A stretch of 64,000 bases of DNA, taken from the NCBI GenBank assembly GCA_020632885.1, contig JACKEQ010000010.1, positions 116,273 to 180,272 on the forward strand, given 5' to 3'. Within the stretch, counting starts at the first letter, position 1. The number at the start of each line of letters is the position of its first letter. Below the pieces are notes generated by a model. It did no database searches, was not told the origin of the DNA, and saw only the letters and a program-made list of their open reading frames with translations. The translations under genes and the position numbers were made by a program. Below are positions 1 to 8,524 of the stretch, one piece after another. This DNA is from Alphaproteobacteria bacterium (GTDB taxonomy: Bacteria; Myxococcota_A; UBA796; GCA-2862545).

Positions 1-1
1 G

Positions 2-286
2 TCGGGCGTGCGCCTCGGCGACGTGCACCTGCCGTGGGCGTCGATCACCGCTGTGCGCGCGGAGAACGTCGAGTGGCGCATCGACGGTGAGGGCGGTCAC
101 TCGAACCACATCGAGCACGCGTTGATCGTCACGACGACGGACGGCGTGCACCACGCCCTGCTGTTCCGCACCTTCGAGGAGGCGGACGCGGTGGCCGACG
201 CCATCCTCGAGCTGCGCCCGCCCGTCCCCGAGACCCGGCGTCAGGCGAGCAGGATCGCCGCTCCGGAGAGCTCCAGCGCGAGGTAG
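2..286 (+). CDS. Hypothetical protein, 5' end outside window
   Basis: The frame is open from base 2 with no stop upstream inside the window, so the gene probably starts before the window; a GTG at 8 is the first possible start seen here. About 94 C-terminal residues are visible. They contain alternating hydrophobic beta-like stretches and a final amphipathic helix (FEEADAVADAILEL), a shape seen in PH-like or small regulatory folds, but no family is recognised. Its last 46 bases overlap the convergent DUF4345-like gene. Function unknown. Confidence 0.5.
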   Translation, partial: SGVRLGDVHLPWASITAVRAENVEWRIDGEGGHSNHIEHALIVTTTDGVHHALLFRTFEEADAVADAILELRPPVPETRRQASRIAAPESSSAR

Positions 287-579
287 ACGAAGGGCAGGTA
301 CACGCCCGGCCAGTCCACCACGAGCCCGACGCCGCGGCTCATGCCCATGCCGAAGCACAGGAGCCCCACGGCCCACCGCACGGCCTCACCGCCCTCGGTA
401 CCGCGGGTGACGAGCAGCGCGACGGCCACGGCGAGCCCGATGCCGCCGTAGACCGCACGCACCTCGTTGCGGGCGAACGGGCTCCCGCCCGGGCTGCCGG
501 TGAGCTCGAGCACGGTGGCGGGTGAGACGAGGCCCACGAGCCCCATGACGGCGAAACACACGGCGACGACGATGTCCAC
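241..579 (-). CDS. Small four-helix membrane protein, DUF4345-like
   Basis: A 112-residue protein that is almost entirely hydrophobic, with about four predicted membrane helices (near residues 2-20, 40-58, 68-86 and 90-110). The segment EVRAVYGGIGLAVAVALL and the overall length resemble the DUF4345 family of inner-membrane proteins of unknown role. A GTG start was chosen because a GGAGGT ribosome-binding site lies about seven bases upstream; longer readings of the frame run through the upstream GFA gene. It follows the GFA gene on the same strand with a 26-base gap, so the two are probably co-transcribed. Function unknown. Confidence 0.6.
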   Translation of the reverse strand: MDIVVAVCFAVMGLVGLVSPATVLELTGSPGGSPFARNEVRAVYGGIGLAVAVALLVTRGTEGGEAVRWAVGLLCFGMGMSRGVGLVVDWPGVYLPFVYLALELSGAAILLA

Positions 580-605
580 GGGCACCTCCGGAGTGTGGGG
601 GGACG

Positions 606-1049
606 TCAGCCGACCTTCGGGTCGTCGAGGTCGATGCGGTAGAGCTTCATGACGCTCTCGCGCGTCAGCAGGCGGTGCTCGCCCTGGTAGGCGAAGCACG
701 CGGGCTTGCAGTCGATGAAGATCTCCCGGGTCATGCGGAGGTGGTCGCTGTGGTCGAGGAGACCGATGGGGATCTCGTACTTCTCGGCCATGCGGTGGTT
801 CGCGGTGACCCGGTACCACAGGCCCGTTCCACACGCGTCGCACCAGGCCCGCTCGGCCCACGCCGAGGACTGGAGCTTCTTCACGCGGTCCAGACCGGTG
901 AACCGGATGTCGGTGTGGGGTACTGAGATCCCGAGGAACGCGGAGCCCGTCCAGCGCCGGCACATCTCGCAGTGGCAGGCCCCGAAGTCCTCGCGCAGAC
1001 CGTCGATCTCGAACGTGACCGCGCCGCACATGCACCGTCCGGTGTGCAT
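606..1049 (-). CDS. GFA (glutathione-dependent formaldehyde-activating / CENP-V-like) family protein
   Basis: A 147-residue cytoplasmic protein with the zinc-binding cysteine pattern of the GFA/CENP-V fold: CMCGAV near the N-terminus, then CHCEMC about twenty residues later, and CDACG near residue 75. Only one member of this family has a described link to S-hydroxymethylglutathione formation, and most members have no known substrate, so enzymatic activity should not be assumed. The ATG at 1049 was preferred over the upstream GTG at 1055 because a GGGGAGGTGAGG ribosome-binding site directly precedes it. It probably forms an operon with the DUF4345-like gene downstream. Confidence 0.8.
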   Translation of the reverse strand: MHTGRCMCGAVTFEIDGLREDFGACHCEMCRRWTGSAFLGISVPHTDIRFTGLDRVKKLQSSAWAERAWCDACGTGLWYRVTANHRMAEKYEIPIGLLDHSDHLRMTREIFIDCKPACFAYQGEHRLLTRESVMKLYRIDLDDPKVG

Positions 1050-1068
1050 CCTCACCTCCCCCGGACCG

Positions 1069-2289
1069 TTATCGTCGATAGTGCTCGTACGCCTTGCGGA
1101 GCTTGGGCAGGTGGACGTCCAGGAGCCCCTGGGCCCGACCCGCCGCGCGGTCGCCGTACCAGCGCGCCAGCACGCCCGCGAGGTGCGGCCGGAGGTCGTC
1201 GAGGGTGGCGTCGTCGCCGACGCGCTCGTGCAGCCGCTTCGCCACGGCCGGGCCGGAGTTGTAGCCGATGTACATCAGGTAGAGGTTGCCCCCGAAGGCC
1301 TCCCCGAGCTCCGTGGTGTACGCCGCCCCCGCCTCCAGGGCCTTCCGGCCGTCGAAGCGAGCGTCCGCCGGGTCGCACGGGAACGTCGCCGGGTGCCGCG
1401 ACAGCGCCAGGCTGTCGGTCTCCAGGGCGTCGCGGAGGTCGGGGGGCACGGCGCACGGCCGTCCACCACAGTCGCACGCGCTCACCTGCCCGCGCCCGAA
1501 GATGTCGCGGAAGGGCGCCCGCTGCGCCGTCGTCACGCAGAACTGCATCAGGCCCGCGCAACCCGTCGTGCTCACCGCGTACTGCCTCCCCGCCGACTCC
1601 ACCCACAGGAAGGCCTTGGTCTGCGCGAAGTGCTCGCGGTCCCGGGTCACCGCGCGGAGCACGGGGTCCCAGCGCGCCATCAACGGCCCGTCGAGGCCCC
1701 GCTCGGCGAGCTCCGCCCGCGACACCGAGAACATCCCGGGCACCGGTCGGGCCGCCCACCAGCCGTAGAGGCGCACGGCCGCGTCGAGCCCCACCGAGGC
1801 CGCCGTGCCGTCCGCCAGGTTCGCCGCCCGCTCGAGCCAGGTGTGCCGGTCGGACCGGAGGGGCACGAGGGTGGGCTGGAGCACGAGCGGCACGAGCACG
1901 ATCAGCAGCCCGAGGGTGCCGACCCCCTCGCCCACGAGGGCCAGACGCCCGCCCCGGAGCGGCTGCACGTAGCCCGCCACCCGGGCGGCCAGGCGCGCCA
2001 CGGCGCCCTCCGCGCGGCGCAGGGGTGCCCAGAGGGCCGCCAGCACGAGGATCTGGACCGGCAGGTGCACCACGAGCCGCACGGTGAGCGGCCGCGCGCC
2101 CACCACCTGCGCGGCCCGCCGCCAGAGCGTGGGGCCATCGACGTCCCCCGTGAACCCGGCCACCCCATCGCCGAGCCAGCCCAGCCCGAGCCCCACGATC
2201 GCGGCCGCCAGCACGGGCACCAGGCTCGTGATCAGCAGCGTGTCGAGCGCGTTCTTCAGGAACCGGGCGAGGGGGCCGAGGAGCTTCAC
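1069..2289 (-). CDS. Membrane-anchored lytic transglycosylase (SLT domain)
   Basis: A 406-residue protein. The N-terminal third has several hydrophobic segments (near residues 15-40, 70-90 and 120-140) that should hold it in the inner membrane. The C-terminal half is a soluble-lytic-transglycosylase domain: WVESAGRQ with catalytic Glu231, then the GLMQF motif, and near the C-terminus YIGYNSGP, the usual AYNAGP-type motif. Such enzymes cleave peptidoglycan glycan strands with formation of 1,6-anhydro ends in the periplasm. An insertion with several cysteines (ACDCGGRPC) lies between the GLMQF and YNSGP motifs and is not typical. It is divergent from the tetR gene. Confidence 0.85.
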   Translation of the reverse strand: MKLLGPLARFLKNALDTLLITSLVPVLAAAIVGLGLGWLGDGVAGFTGDVDGPTLWRRAAQVVGARPLTVRLVVHLPVQILVLAALWAPLRRAEGAVARLAARVAGYVQPLRGGRLALVGEGVGTLGLLIVLVPLVLQPTLVPLRSDRHTWLERAANLADGTAASVGLDAAVRLYGWWAARPVPGMFSVSRAELAERGLDGPLMARWDPVLRAVTRDREHFAQTKAFLWVESAGRQYAVSTTGCAGLMQFCVTTAQRAPFRDIFGRGQVSACDCGGRPCAVPPDLRDALETDSLALSRHPATFPCDPADARFDGRKALEAGAAYTTELGEAFGGNLYLMYIGYNSGPAVAKRLHERVGDDATLDDLRPHLAGVLARWYGDRAAGRAQGLLDVHLPKLRKAYEHYRR

Positions 2290-2331
2290 GACCCCCGGTA
2301 TCCCCGGGATCTGGATGGGGCCGCTTGCACC

Positions 2332-2347
2332 CCTACCGACCGGTAGG
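2332..2347. promoter_or_regulatory. Inverted repeat, probable operator of the TetR-family regulator
   Basis: CCTACCGACCGGTAGG is a 7-2-7 inverted repeat located 13 bases before the chosen tetR start and inside the 71-base gap to the divergent transglycosylase gene. Its size, symmetry and position are those of TetR-family operators that mediate autorepression. The repeat is seen directly; regulator binding is inferred. Confidence 0.6.
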
Positions 2348-2360
2348 TATGGCGTTGGTC

Positions 2361-2930
2361 ATGATGGACGAGACCGGCTCGAGGGAGCGCATCCTGGCCG
2401 AGGCCACCCGCCTGTTCGCGCGGAAGGGCTTCGCGGCCACGTCCGTGCGCGAGGTGGTGGAGGCTGCGGGCACGTCCAAGCCCACGCTGTACTACTACTT
2501 CGCGAGCAAGGATGGTCTCTTCCGCGAGTGCGTGCAGGCCAACCTCGGGGGGCTCGCCCAGCTCGTGGACCTGGCGGTGAACGGTGCCGGCTCGGCGCGC
2601 GATCGGCTCGTCGGCTTCCTCGACGTCTACGTGCGGGGGGGTCTGCAGAACCCCGACACCGTGAAGCTCCTGCTCACCGCCACCAACGGTGTGGACGCGC
2701 CCTGCCTGCCCATCCTCGAGACCTTCCGGTCCGAGCTCGGCCGGCTCGCCGAGGTGCTCGCCCAGGGCGAGGCCACCGGGGAGATCCGCCCCGGCGACCA
2801 CACCAGCGCCGTGCGGATGCTGTGCGGCGCCGCCGACATCGTCCTCTTCTCGGGCCTCCAGGGGGAGGCCGTGCCCGACGACTTCGCAGAGCGCCTCGTC
2901 GATCTGCTCTACAGGGGAATCGCCCGATGA
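2361..2930 (+). CDS. TetR/AcrR family transcriptional regulator
   Basis: The 189-residue product has a typical TetR N-terminal helix-turn-helix: RERILAEATRLFARKGF, then SVREVVEAAGTSKPTLYYYFASKDGLF. The helical C-terminal ligand-binding part is variable as usual for the family. Starts at 2325, 2349, 2361 and 2364 are possible; 2361 was chosen because it lies after the inverted repeat and starts about ten residues before the first helix. The stop overlaps the start of the membrane-fusion protein gene (ATGA), so this regulator heads the RND efflux operon and most likely represses it in the absence of an inducing compound. Confidence 0.85.
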   Translation: MMDETGSRERILAEATRLFARKGFAATSVREVVEAAGTSKPTLYYYFASKDGLFRECVQANLGGLAQLVDLAVNGAGSARDRLVGFLDVYVRGGLQNPDTVKLLLTATNGVDAPCLPILETFRSELGRLAEVLAQGEATGEIRPGDHTSAVRMLCGAADIVLFSGLQGEAVPDDFAERLVDLLYRGIAR

Positions 2931-3997
2931 TGCTCTTGTCCCTGCTGCTCGGCTGTGGTGACGCACCCGCCGAAGGCGCCGGAGGTGGTGTCACCGCGGA
3001 GCGCCACGCGCCCGACGCGAACGCCACCCGCGTGGAGGTGGCCCGGATCCGGGGCGACGCCACGCCCGCCATGCGCCTCTCGCTACCCGGCGAGATCGAG
3101 GGCTCGCAGGACGTGCTCCTGGCCTCGGCGCTCGGGGGGCAGGTGGAGCGCGTGATGATCCACCGCGGCGAGACCGTGCGTGCCGGCCAGGTGCTGGCGC
3201 GCGTGGACGCGGAGATCTACGCCGCTCAGCTCGCCCAGGCCGAAGCCCAGCGCGATCAGGCGGCCGCGGAGGCCGGCCGGGTGGAGAAGCTCGGCGATCT
3301 CGCCTCGGAGAGCCAGCTCCTGCAGGCCCGGACGGCCCTGAAGGTCGCCGAGGCCCAGGTGCGCGCGGCCGCCGCGCAGGTCGCCCGCTCCGTGGTCACC
3401 GCACCCTTCACCGGTGTGGCCGCGGACGTGTTCCCGGGCCGCGGGGAGTTCCTGGGGCCCGGCAGCCCCGTGGCCCGCGTCGTGCAGCTCGACCCCGTGC
3501 GCGTCACCCTCGCGGTGGCAGACCGGGACGTGGTGCTGCTCGAGCCCGGCCAGGAGGTCGTCGTGAGCACCGCCGCCTCCGGCCGCCCCCTGGTCGGCGA
3601 GATCGCCTTCATCGGCCGCGCCGCCGACAGCCGCACGCGGGCCTTCCCGGTGGAGGTCGAGGTCGAGAACCCCGACGGGATGCTGCTCCCGGGCATGATC
3701 GCCACCGTCGCGGTCGACCGGCCCCTCCCGGAGGGCACGATCGCCATCCCGCAGGACTGGGTGGTCTCCCGGCGCTCCGGGCAGGGCGTGTTCGTCGCGG
3801 AGGAGGGCCACGCGAAGTGGGTGTCCATCGAGCTCGGCGAGATCCTGCACGACCTGGTCGTCGTGCGATCGGGTCTGGAGGCCGGCGCGCGCGTCATCGT
3901 CACCGGCCATCGCGACCTCGTCGACGGTGACGACGTGCTGATCGGGCGCGAGGGTGTGTGCTGCACCGACGGACGCACGGTCTTCGGGGAGCCCTGA
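2927..3997 (+). CDS. RND efflux periplasmic adaptor (membrane fusion protein), lipoprotein
   Basis: A 356-residue HlyD/AcrA-type adaptor. The leader is extremely short, with a lipobox LLLGC placing the lipidated cysteine at residue 10. Then come a lipoyl-like half-motif (GGQVERVMIHRGETVRAGQVLARV), a short helical hairpin (about residues 100-145) and beta-barrel and membrane-proximal domains. The protein would link the inner-membrane pump to the outer-membrane channel. It overlaps tetR upstream (ATGA) and the pump downstream (TGATG), so translation is probably coupled. The hairpin is shorter than in AcrA, which may matter for docking to the fused TolC part of the pump. Confidence 0.9.
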   Translation: MMLLSLLLGCGDAPAEGAGGGVTAERHAPDANATRVEVARIRGDATPAMRLSLPGEIEGSQDVLLASALGGQVERVMIHRGETVRAGQVLARVDAEIYAAQLAQAEAQRDQAAAEAGRVEKLGDLASESQLLQARTALKVAEAQVRAAAAQVARSVVTAPFTGVAADVFPGRGEFLGPGSPVARVVQLDPVRVTLAVADRDVVLLEPGQEVVVSTAASGRPLVGEIAFIGRAADSRTRAFPVEVEVENPDGMLLPGMIATVAVDRPLPEGTIAIPQDWVVSRRSGQGVFVAEEGHAKWVSIELGEILHDLVVVRSGLEAGARVIVTGHRDLVDGDDVLIGREGVCCTDGRTVFGEP

Positions 3998-6900
3998 TGA
4001 TCCGCTCCGTCATCGGCTGGTTCGTGGACCACGCCACCACGATCTTCCTCGCGGTGCTCTGCCTCTTCGCGGCGGGCATGGCGTCCTACGTGTCCCTCCC
4101 GCGCGAGTCGAACCCCGACATCACCATCCCCGTGGTGCTCGTGAGCACGCCGTACATCGGGGTCTCCCCGGAGGACGTCGAGGGCCTGATCACCATCCCC
4201 CTCGAGAACGAGCTCGCCGGCCTCCGCGACGTGAAGGTCATGAAGAGCACCTCCGCCGAGGGTGTGTCGATCGTCAGCATCGAGTTCGAGCCCGACGTCG
4301 TCATCGAAGAAGCCCTCCAGAAGGTCCGCGACGGGGTCTCCAAGGCCAAGCCGAAGCTCCCGACCGACGCCGAGGAGCCCTCCGTGCAGGAGATCTCCTT
4401 CAGCGACATCCCCATCGTGCTCGTCACCATCGCGGGCGACGTGGACGAGTCCGTGCTCAAGGAGGTCGCCGACCGCCTCGAGGAGGGCGCCACCCGCATC
4501 CCGGGCGTGCTGGACGCCAACGTCACCGGCGGCACCGAGCGCGAGATCTCGATCGAGGTCTACCCGGAGCGCCTCGCGCACTACGGGCTCGCGCTCTACG
4601 ACGTCACCAACGCCATCCGCGACGAGAACGTGAACATCCCCGGCGGCACGGTGTCCACGGGCGACAGCAACGTGCTCCTGCGCGTGCCGGGCGAGTTCAA
4701 GCACGTGGAGGACATCGAGCGCGTGGCCGTGAAGCGCGTGGGCGACCGCCCCGTGTTCGTGCGCGATCTGGCCCGCGTGGTCGACGGCACCGCCGAGCGG
4801 AAGACCTACTCCCGCATGAACGGGAACCCGAGCGTCACCCTCTCCGTCACCAAGCGCGCGGGTGCGAACATCCTCGAGGTCGCCCAGGCCGTGAAGGACC
4901 TCGCGAACGAGCAGTCGAAGTCGTGGCCGGCCGGCGTCACCCACCGCGTGCTCGGCGACCAGTCCGAGAACATCGAGATGTCGGTGACGGACCTCCAGAA
5001 CAACATCATCACGGCGCTGATCCTGGTGGTCGGCGTGATCGTGTTCTTCATGGGGCTCCGCAACTCCCTGTTCGTGGCGATCTCCATCCCGCTCTCGATG
5101 CTCGCGAGCTTCCTGGTGCTCGACGTGCTCGGGTTCACCCTGAACATGGTGGTGCTCTTCAGCCTGATGATCGCGCTCGGCATGCTCGTCGACAACGCGA
5201 TCGTCGTGGTCGAGAACGTCTACCGCCACCGCGAGCTCGGCCGTGACGCCCGCGAGGCCGCCGTGCGCGGAACCTCCGAGGTCGCCGTGGCCGTCGGCGC
5301 CAGCACCGCCACCACGGTGGCCGCGTTCTTCCCGATGGTGTTCTGGCCCGGGATCATGGGCGAGTTCATGAGCTTCCTCCCGAAGACCGTGATCATCGTG
5401 CTCACCGCGTCCCTGCTGGTCGCCGTGGCCGTCCTGCCCGTGTACATGGCGCGCTACATGCCCCGGTCCGCGGACCCCGCAGCCGAGGACGAGATCACCG
5501 ACTCCGGCATCGAGCCGATGCCCGAGCTCGGCCCGATCATGCGGGCCTACAAGGCGGTCCTCGAGCTCTCCATCCGCTTCCGGTACCTCTCCTTCGCGGC
5601 CGGGGTGCTCGCCCTCCTGTTCACGTTCGCCGCCTACGGCGTGCTCAACCACGGCGTCGAGATGTTCCCGGAGACGGAGCCCGAGCGCGCCAACGTCTTC
5701 GTGCGGGCCGCCGAGGGCACGGATCTCGAGACCACCGACCGCATCGTGCGGCGCATCGAGGGGGTGCTCTCGCGGCAGGACAACGTGGACGTCTGGGTCG
5801 CGGAGACGGGCGTGCAGAGCGACGGCAACGCGCTCGGGCCGTCCAGCTCGGCCACCAACCAGGCCCGCATCACCGTGGACTTCCTGCCCAGCGAGAACAC
5901 CGCGAAGCCCGGCGAGAAGGTGCGCGTGGAGGCGACCTCGACCACCATCGAGAAGCTCCGGCACGCCCTCGCCGACATCCCGGGTGCTGAGATCCGCATC
6001 GAGAAGGAGCGCATGGGGCCCCCGGTGGGCAAGCCCATCGCGGTGGAGGTGCGCGGTCCGGACTTCCACGGCGTCGGTGAGCTCGCCCTCGAGGTGCGCC
6101 GGGCCATCCGCAAGCTGGACGGCGTGGCGGACCTCTCCGACGACTACCGTGTCGGACGCCCCGAGATGCCCTTCCGCATCGACCGTGGCGCGGCGAAGCG
6201 CGTGGGGGTCAGCACCGCGGGCATCGGCGACACCCTGCGCACCGCGGTCTCCGGCACGAAGGCGAGCGCGCTGCGCGAGGGGGAGGACGAGCACGACATC
6301 GTGGTCCGGCTGGCCCCCGCCTACCGCGGCGACCTGCAGAGCATCCTCGACCTCCGGCTCCCCGGCCGCGAGGACACCAGCCCCAGCACCTTCGCCGTGC
6401 CCCTCTCCACCGTCGCGTCCGCGGGGCTGGCGGGCGGCACGGGCTCCATCCGGCACGTCGATCAGGACCTGGTGGTCACCATCCAGGGCGACGTGATCGA
6501 GGGCGCCAACCAGGTCGCCGTGCAGGCCGCCGTGGAGGACCTCATCGCGAAGTGGCCCGCGAAGGACGGCTACCGGCTCCAGCTCGCCGGCAGCCGCGAC
6601 GAGCAGGACCAGGCCACGGCCTTCCTCGGTCGGGCGTTCGCCACCGCGTGCGCGCTGATCCTCCTGGTGCTCGTCACCCAGTTCGACAGCATCTGGATGC
6701 CGATCATCATCCTCGTCACCGTGGCCCTCTCGCTCATCGGGGTGCTCTGGGGCCTCGTGATCACCGGCACGCCGTTCGGGATCATCATGACGGGCATCGG
6801 CGTCATCAGCCTCGCGGGCGTGGTGGTGAACAACGCCATCGTGCTCCTCGACTACGTGCAACAGCTCCAGGCCCGCGGGATGTCCGTGCGCGACAGCCTC

Positions 6901-8484
6901 GTGCGCGCCGGGATCACACGGTTCCGGCCCGTGATGCTCACCGCGATCACCACCACCCTCGGGCTCGTGCCGATGGCCGCGGGCATCAGCGTGGACTTCC
7001 TGCGGCTCCGCCTGGTGCTCGGCAGCACGAGCGCACAGTGGTGGGGCCCGATGGCGGTGGCCGTGATCTTCGGGCTGTCGTTCGCGACGGTGCTCACGCT
7101 CGTGATGGTGCCCACGCTCTACAGCATCTACGACGACTTCGACCGGATGAAGGCCTGGGTCCGCAACCGGCTGCGCCGCCGTGACGTCGCGGCCGCGGCG
7201 GGGGCGCTGGCGCTCCTCGTGCTCCTCCCCTCCGCGCGCGCCGCCACCCTCGAGGGGGCGTGGGACGCGGCCGAGCAGCACGGGGTGGCCTACCGCATGC
7301 TCGACGAGCAGACCGTGCAGGCGGGGCTGCAGCGCTACAAGGCGTGGTCCGCGCTGTCCCCGCGGGTGTCGGTGTCGGCGAGCCGGATCATCAACGAGTT
7401 CGAGATCGCGTTGGACTTCGCGGACAGCTTCCCGGACATCCCGGGCTTCGAGATTCCCCCGCAGGAGCCCACCATCATCCAGCGCAAGGCGTTCTGGCAG
7501 GCGGACGTCACCGTGAGCCAGCGGCTGTTCTCGGGCTCCGCGCTGCCCGCGCTCCAGTCCACCTTCAAGGGTCACCAGGCCGCCCAGCTCGGGCAGGTCC
7601 ACCAGGAGCGCCGGCTGCAGGTGGGGGTGGCGCAGGCCTACTACGGGGTCCTGCTGGCGCGGGAGGGTGAGGCGCTCGCCGCGGCGAACCTCGAGTCCGC
7701 GCAGGGTCAGCTCGAGCTCGCCACCCGGCAGCAGGCCGCCGGTCTCGGCACGCAGCGCACCCTCCTCCAGGCCCGCCTCTCCGTGTCCCAGGCCGAGCGC
7801 GATCTCACCCGGGCCAGCGAGCAGCGCGTGTCGGCGGAGGAGGCCCTGCACAAGCTCACCGGGCTGCCGCGGGACGAGGAGCTGGAGGCGCCGTCGTCAC
7901 CGGCGATCCCGGGCTCCCTCGAGGAGGCGGTGTCCGGCCTGGAGGGCCGCCCCGACGTCGAGGCCGCGGATCTCCGCATCCAGGCGGCCTCCCTGCAGCA
8001 CACGGCCAGCAACATGCGCTGGATGCCCGTGGTCGACGCCCAGTTCAAGTACGCCTACAACCAGAACACCGGCTTCCAGAACGACCCCACCATGTGGAAC
8101 CTGGCCCTCGTGGGCACCTGGAACCTCTGGGACGGCGGGCTGCGCATGGCGGAGTCTGCGGAGTACGCCAGCCAGCGGCGCCTCGCCGAGCTCCAGCGCG
8201 CCCAGGTCGTGCAGGACGCCGAGGAGGAGGTCCGGGTGGCCTGGGAGACGTGGGAGACCGCCGAGCAGGCCCTGCGCGCCGTCCAGGACGAGACCGCGCT
8301 CGCCGAGGAGAACATCCGCCTCGCCGAGCAGTCCTTCGCGGCGGGTGCTGCGACCTGGCTGGAGGTGCGCGAGGCCCGCGTCTTCCTCGCGAGCGCCCGA
8401 CTGCACGCGCTCGAGCAGCGCATGAACCGCGATGTGGCGGCCCTCTCCGTGCGCCTGGCGATGGGTCTGCCCCTCCGCGATTGA
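3997..8484 (+). CDS. RND efflux permease fused to TolC-family outer-membrane factor
   Basis: One uninterrupted 1495-residue frame. Residues 1-1050 are an AcrB-type (HAE-like) RND permease: an N-terminal membrane helix, two large periplasmic loops, GMLVDNAIVVVENV in TM4 (Asp399) and VVVNNAIVLLDYV in the second half. The pump ends at a usual position (PTLYSIYDDFDRM). A basic stretch (RNRLRRR), a hydrophobic core and SARA-AT follow, reading as a complete signal peptide with predicted cleavage after Ala1082. Residues 1083-1495 are a TolC-type factor with two long alpha-hairpin repeats (for example GVAQAYYGVLLAREGEALA). No stop, and no ribosome-binding site at the internal ATG 7147, separates the halves. 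Substrate unknown. Confidence 0.9.
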   Translation: MIRSVIGWFVDHATTIFLAVLCLFAAGMASYVSLPRESNPDITIPVVLVSTPYIGVSPEDVEGLITIPLENELAGLRDVKVMKSTSAEGVSIVSIEFEPDVVIEEALQKVRDGVSKAKPKLPTDAEEPSVQEISFSDIPIVLVTIAGDVDESVLKEVADRLEEGATRIPGVLDANVTGGTEREISIEVYPERLAHYGLALYDVTNAIRDENVNIPGGTVSTGDSNVLLRVPGEFKHVEDIERVAVKRVGDRPVFVRDLARVVDGTAERKTYSRMNGNPSVTLSVTKRAGANILEVAQAVKDLANEQSKSWPAGVTHRVLGDQSENIEMSVTDLQNNIITALILVVGVIVFFMGLRNSLFVAISIPLSMLASFLVLDVLGFTLNMVVLFSLMIALGMLVDNAIVVVENVYRHRELGRDAREAAVRGTSEVAVAVGASTATTVAAFFPMVFWPGIMGEFMSFLPKTVIIVLTASLLVAVAVLPVYMARYMPRSADPAAEDEITDSGIEPMPELGPIMRAYKAVLELSIRFRYLSFAAGVLALLFTFAAYGVLNHGVEMFPETEPERANVFVRAAEGTDLETTDRIVRRIEGVLSRQDNVDVWVAETGVQSDGNALGPSSSATNQARITVDFLPSENTAKPGEKVRVEATSTTIEKLRHALADIPGAEIRIEKERMGPPVGKPIAVEVRGPDFHGVGELALEVRRAIRKLDGVADLSDDYRVGRPEMPFRIDRGAAKRVGVSTAGIGDTLRTAVSGTKASALREGEDEHDIVVRLAPAYRGDLQSILDLRLPGREDTSPSTFAVPLSTVASAGLAGGTGSIRHVDQDLVVTIQGDVIEGANQVAVQAAVEDLIAKWPAKDGYRLQLAGSRDEQDQATAFLGRAFATACALILLVLVTQFDSIWMPIIILVTVALSLIGVLWGLVITGTPFGIIMTGIGVISLAGVVVNNAIVLLDYVQQLQARGMSVRDSLVRAGITRFRPVMLTAITTTLGLVPMAAGISVDFLRLRLVLGSTSAQWWGPMAVAVIFGLSFATVLTLVMVPTLYSIYDDFDRMKAWVRNRLRRRDVAAAAGALALLVLLPSARAATLEGAWDAAEQHGVAYRMLDEQTVQAGLQRYKAWSALSPRVSVSASRIINEFEIALDFADSFPDIPGFEIPPQEPTIIQRKAFWQADVTVSQRLFSGSALPALQSTFKGHQAAQLGQVHQERRLQVGVAQAYYGVLLAREGEALAAANLESAQGQLELATRQQAAGLGTQRTLLQARLSVSQAERDLTRASEQRVSAEEALHKLTGLPRDEELEAPSSPAIPGSLEEAVSGLEGRPDVEAADLRIQAASLQHTASNMRWMPVVDAQFKYAYNQNTGFQNDPTMWNLALVGTWNLWDGGLRMAESAEYASQRRLAELQRAQVVQDAEEEVRVAWETWETAEQALRAVQDETALAEENIRLAEQSFAAGAATWLEVREARVFLASARLHALEQRMNRDVAALSVRLAMGLPLRD

Positions 8485-8524
8485 GGTGGCAGCCAAGCCA
8501 GGCACGATGTGGTAGAACCAGCCC

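Noticed and set aside
706..2346. Plus-strand frames over the GFA and transglycosylase genes
   Set aside because: Arg/His/Pro-rich shadows lacking motifs; the minus-strand products have clear family signatures.
3256..7851. Very long minus-strand frame (1531 codons) opposite the RND pump
   Set aside because: A shadow of GC-rich codon usage: its translation is low-complexity His/Arg/Glu/Gly sequence, while the plus strand encodes a textbook RND pump.
7147..8484. Separate tolC gene starting at the internal ATG 7147
   Set aside because: Possible but no ribosome-binding site precedes it and no stop ends the pump first; kept as an alternative within the fusion entry.
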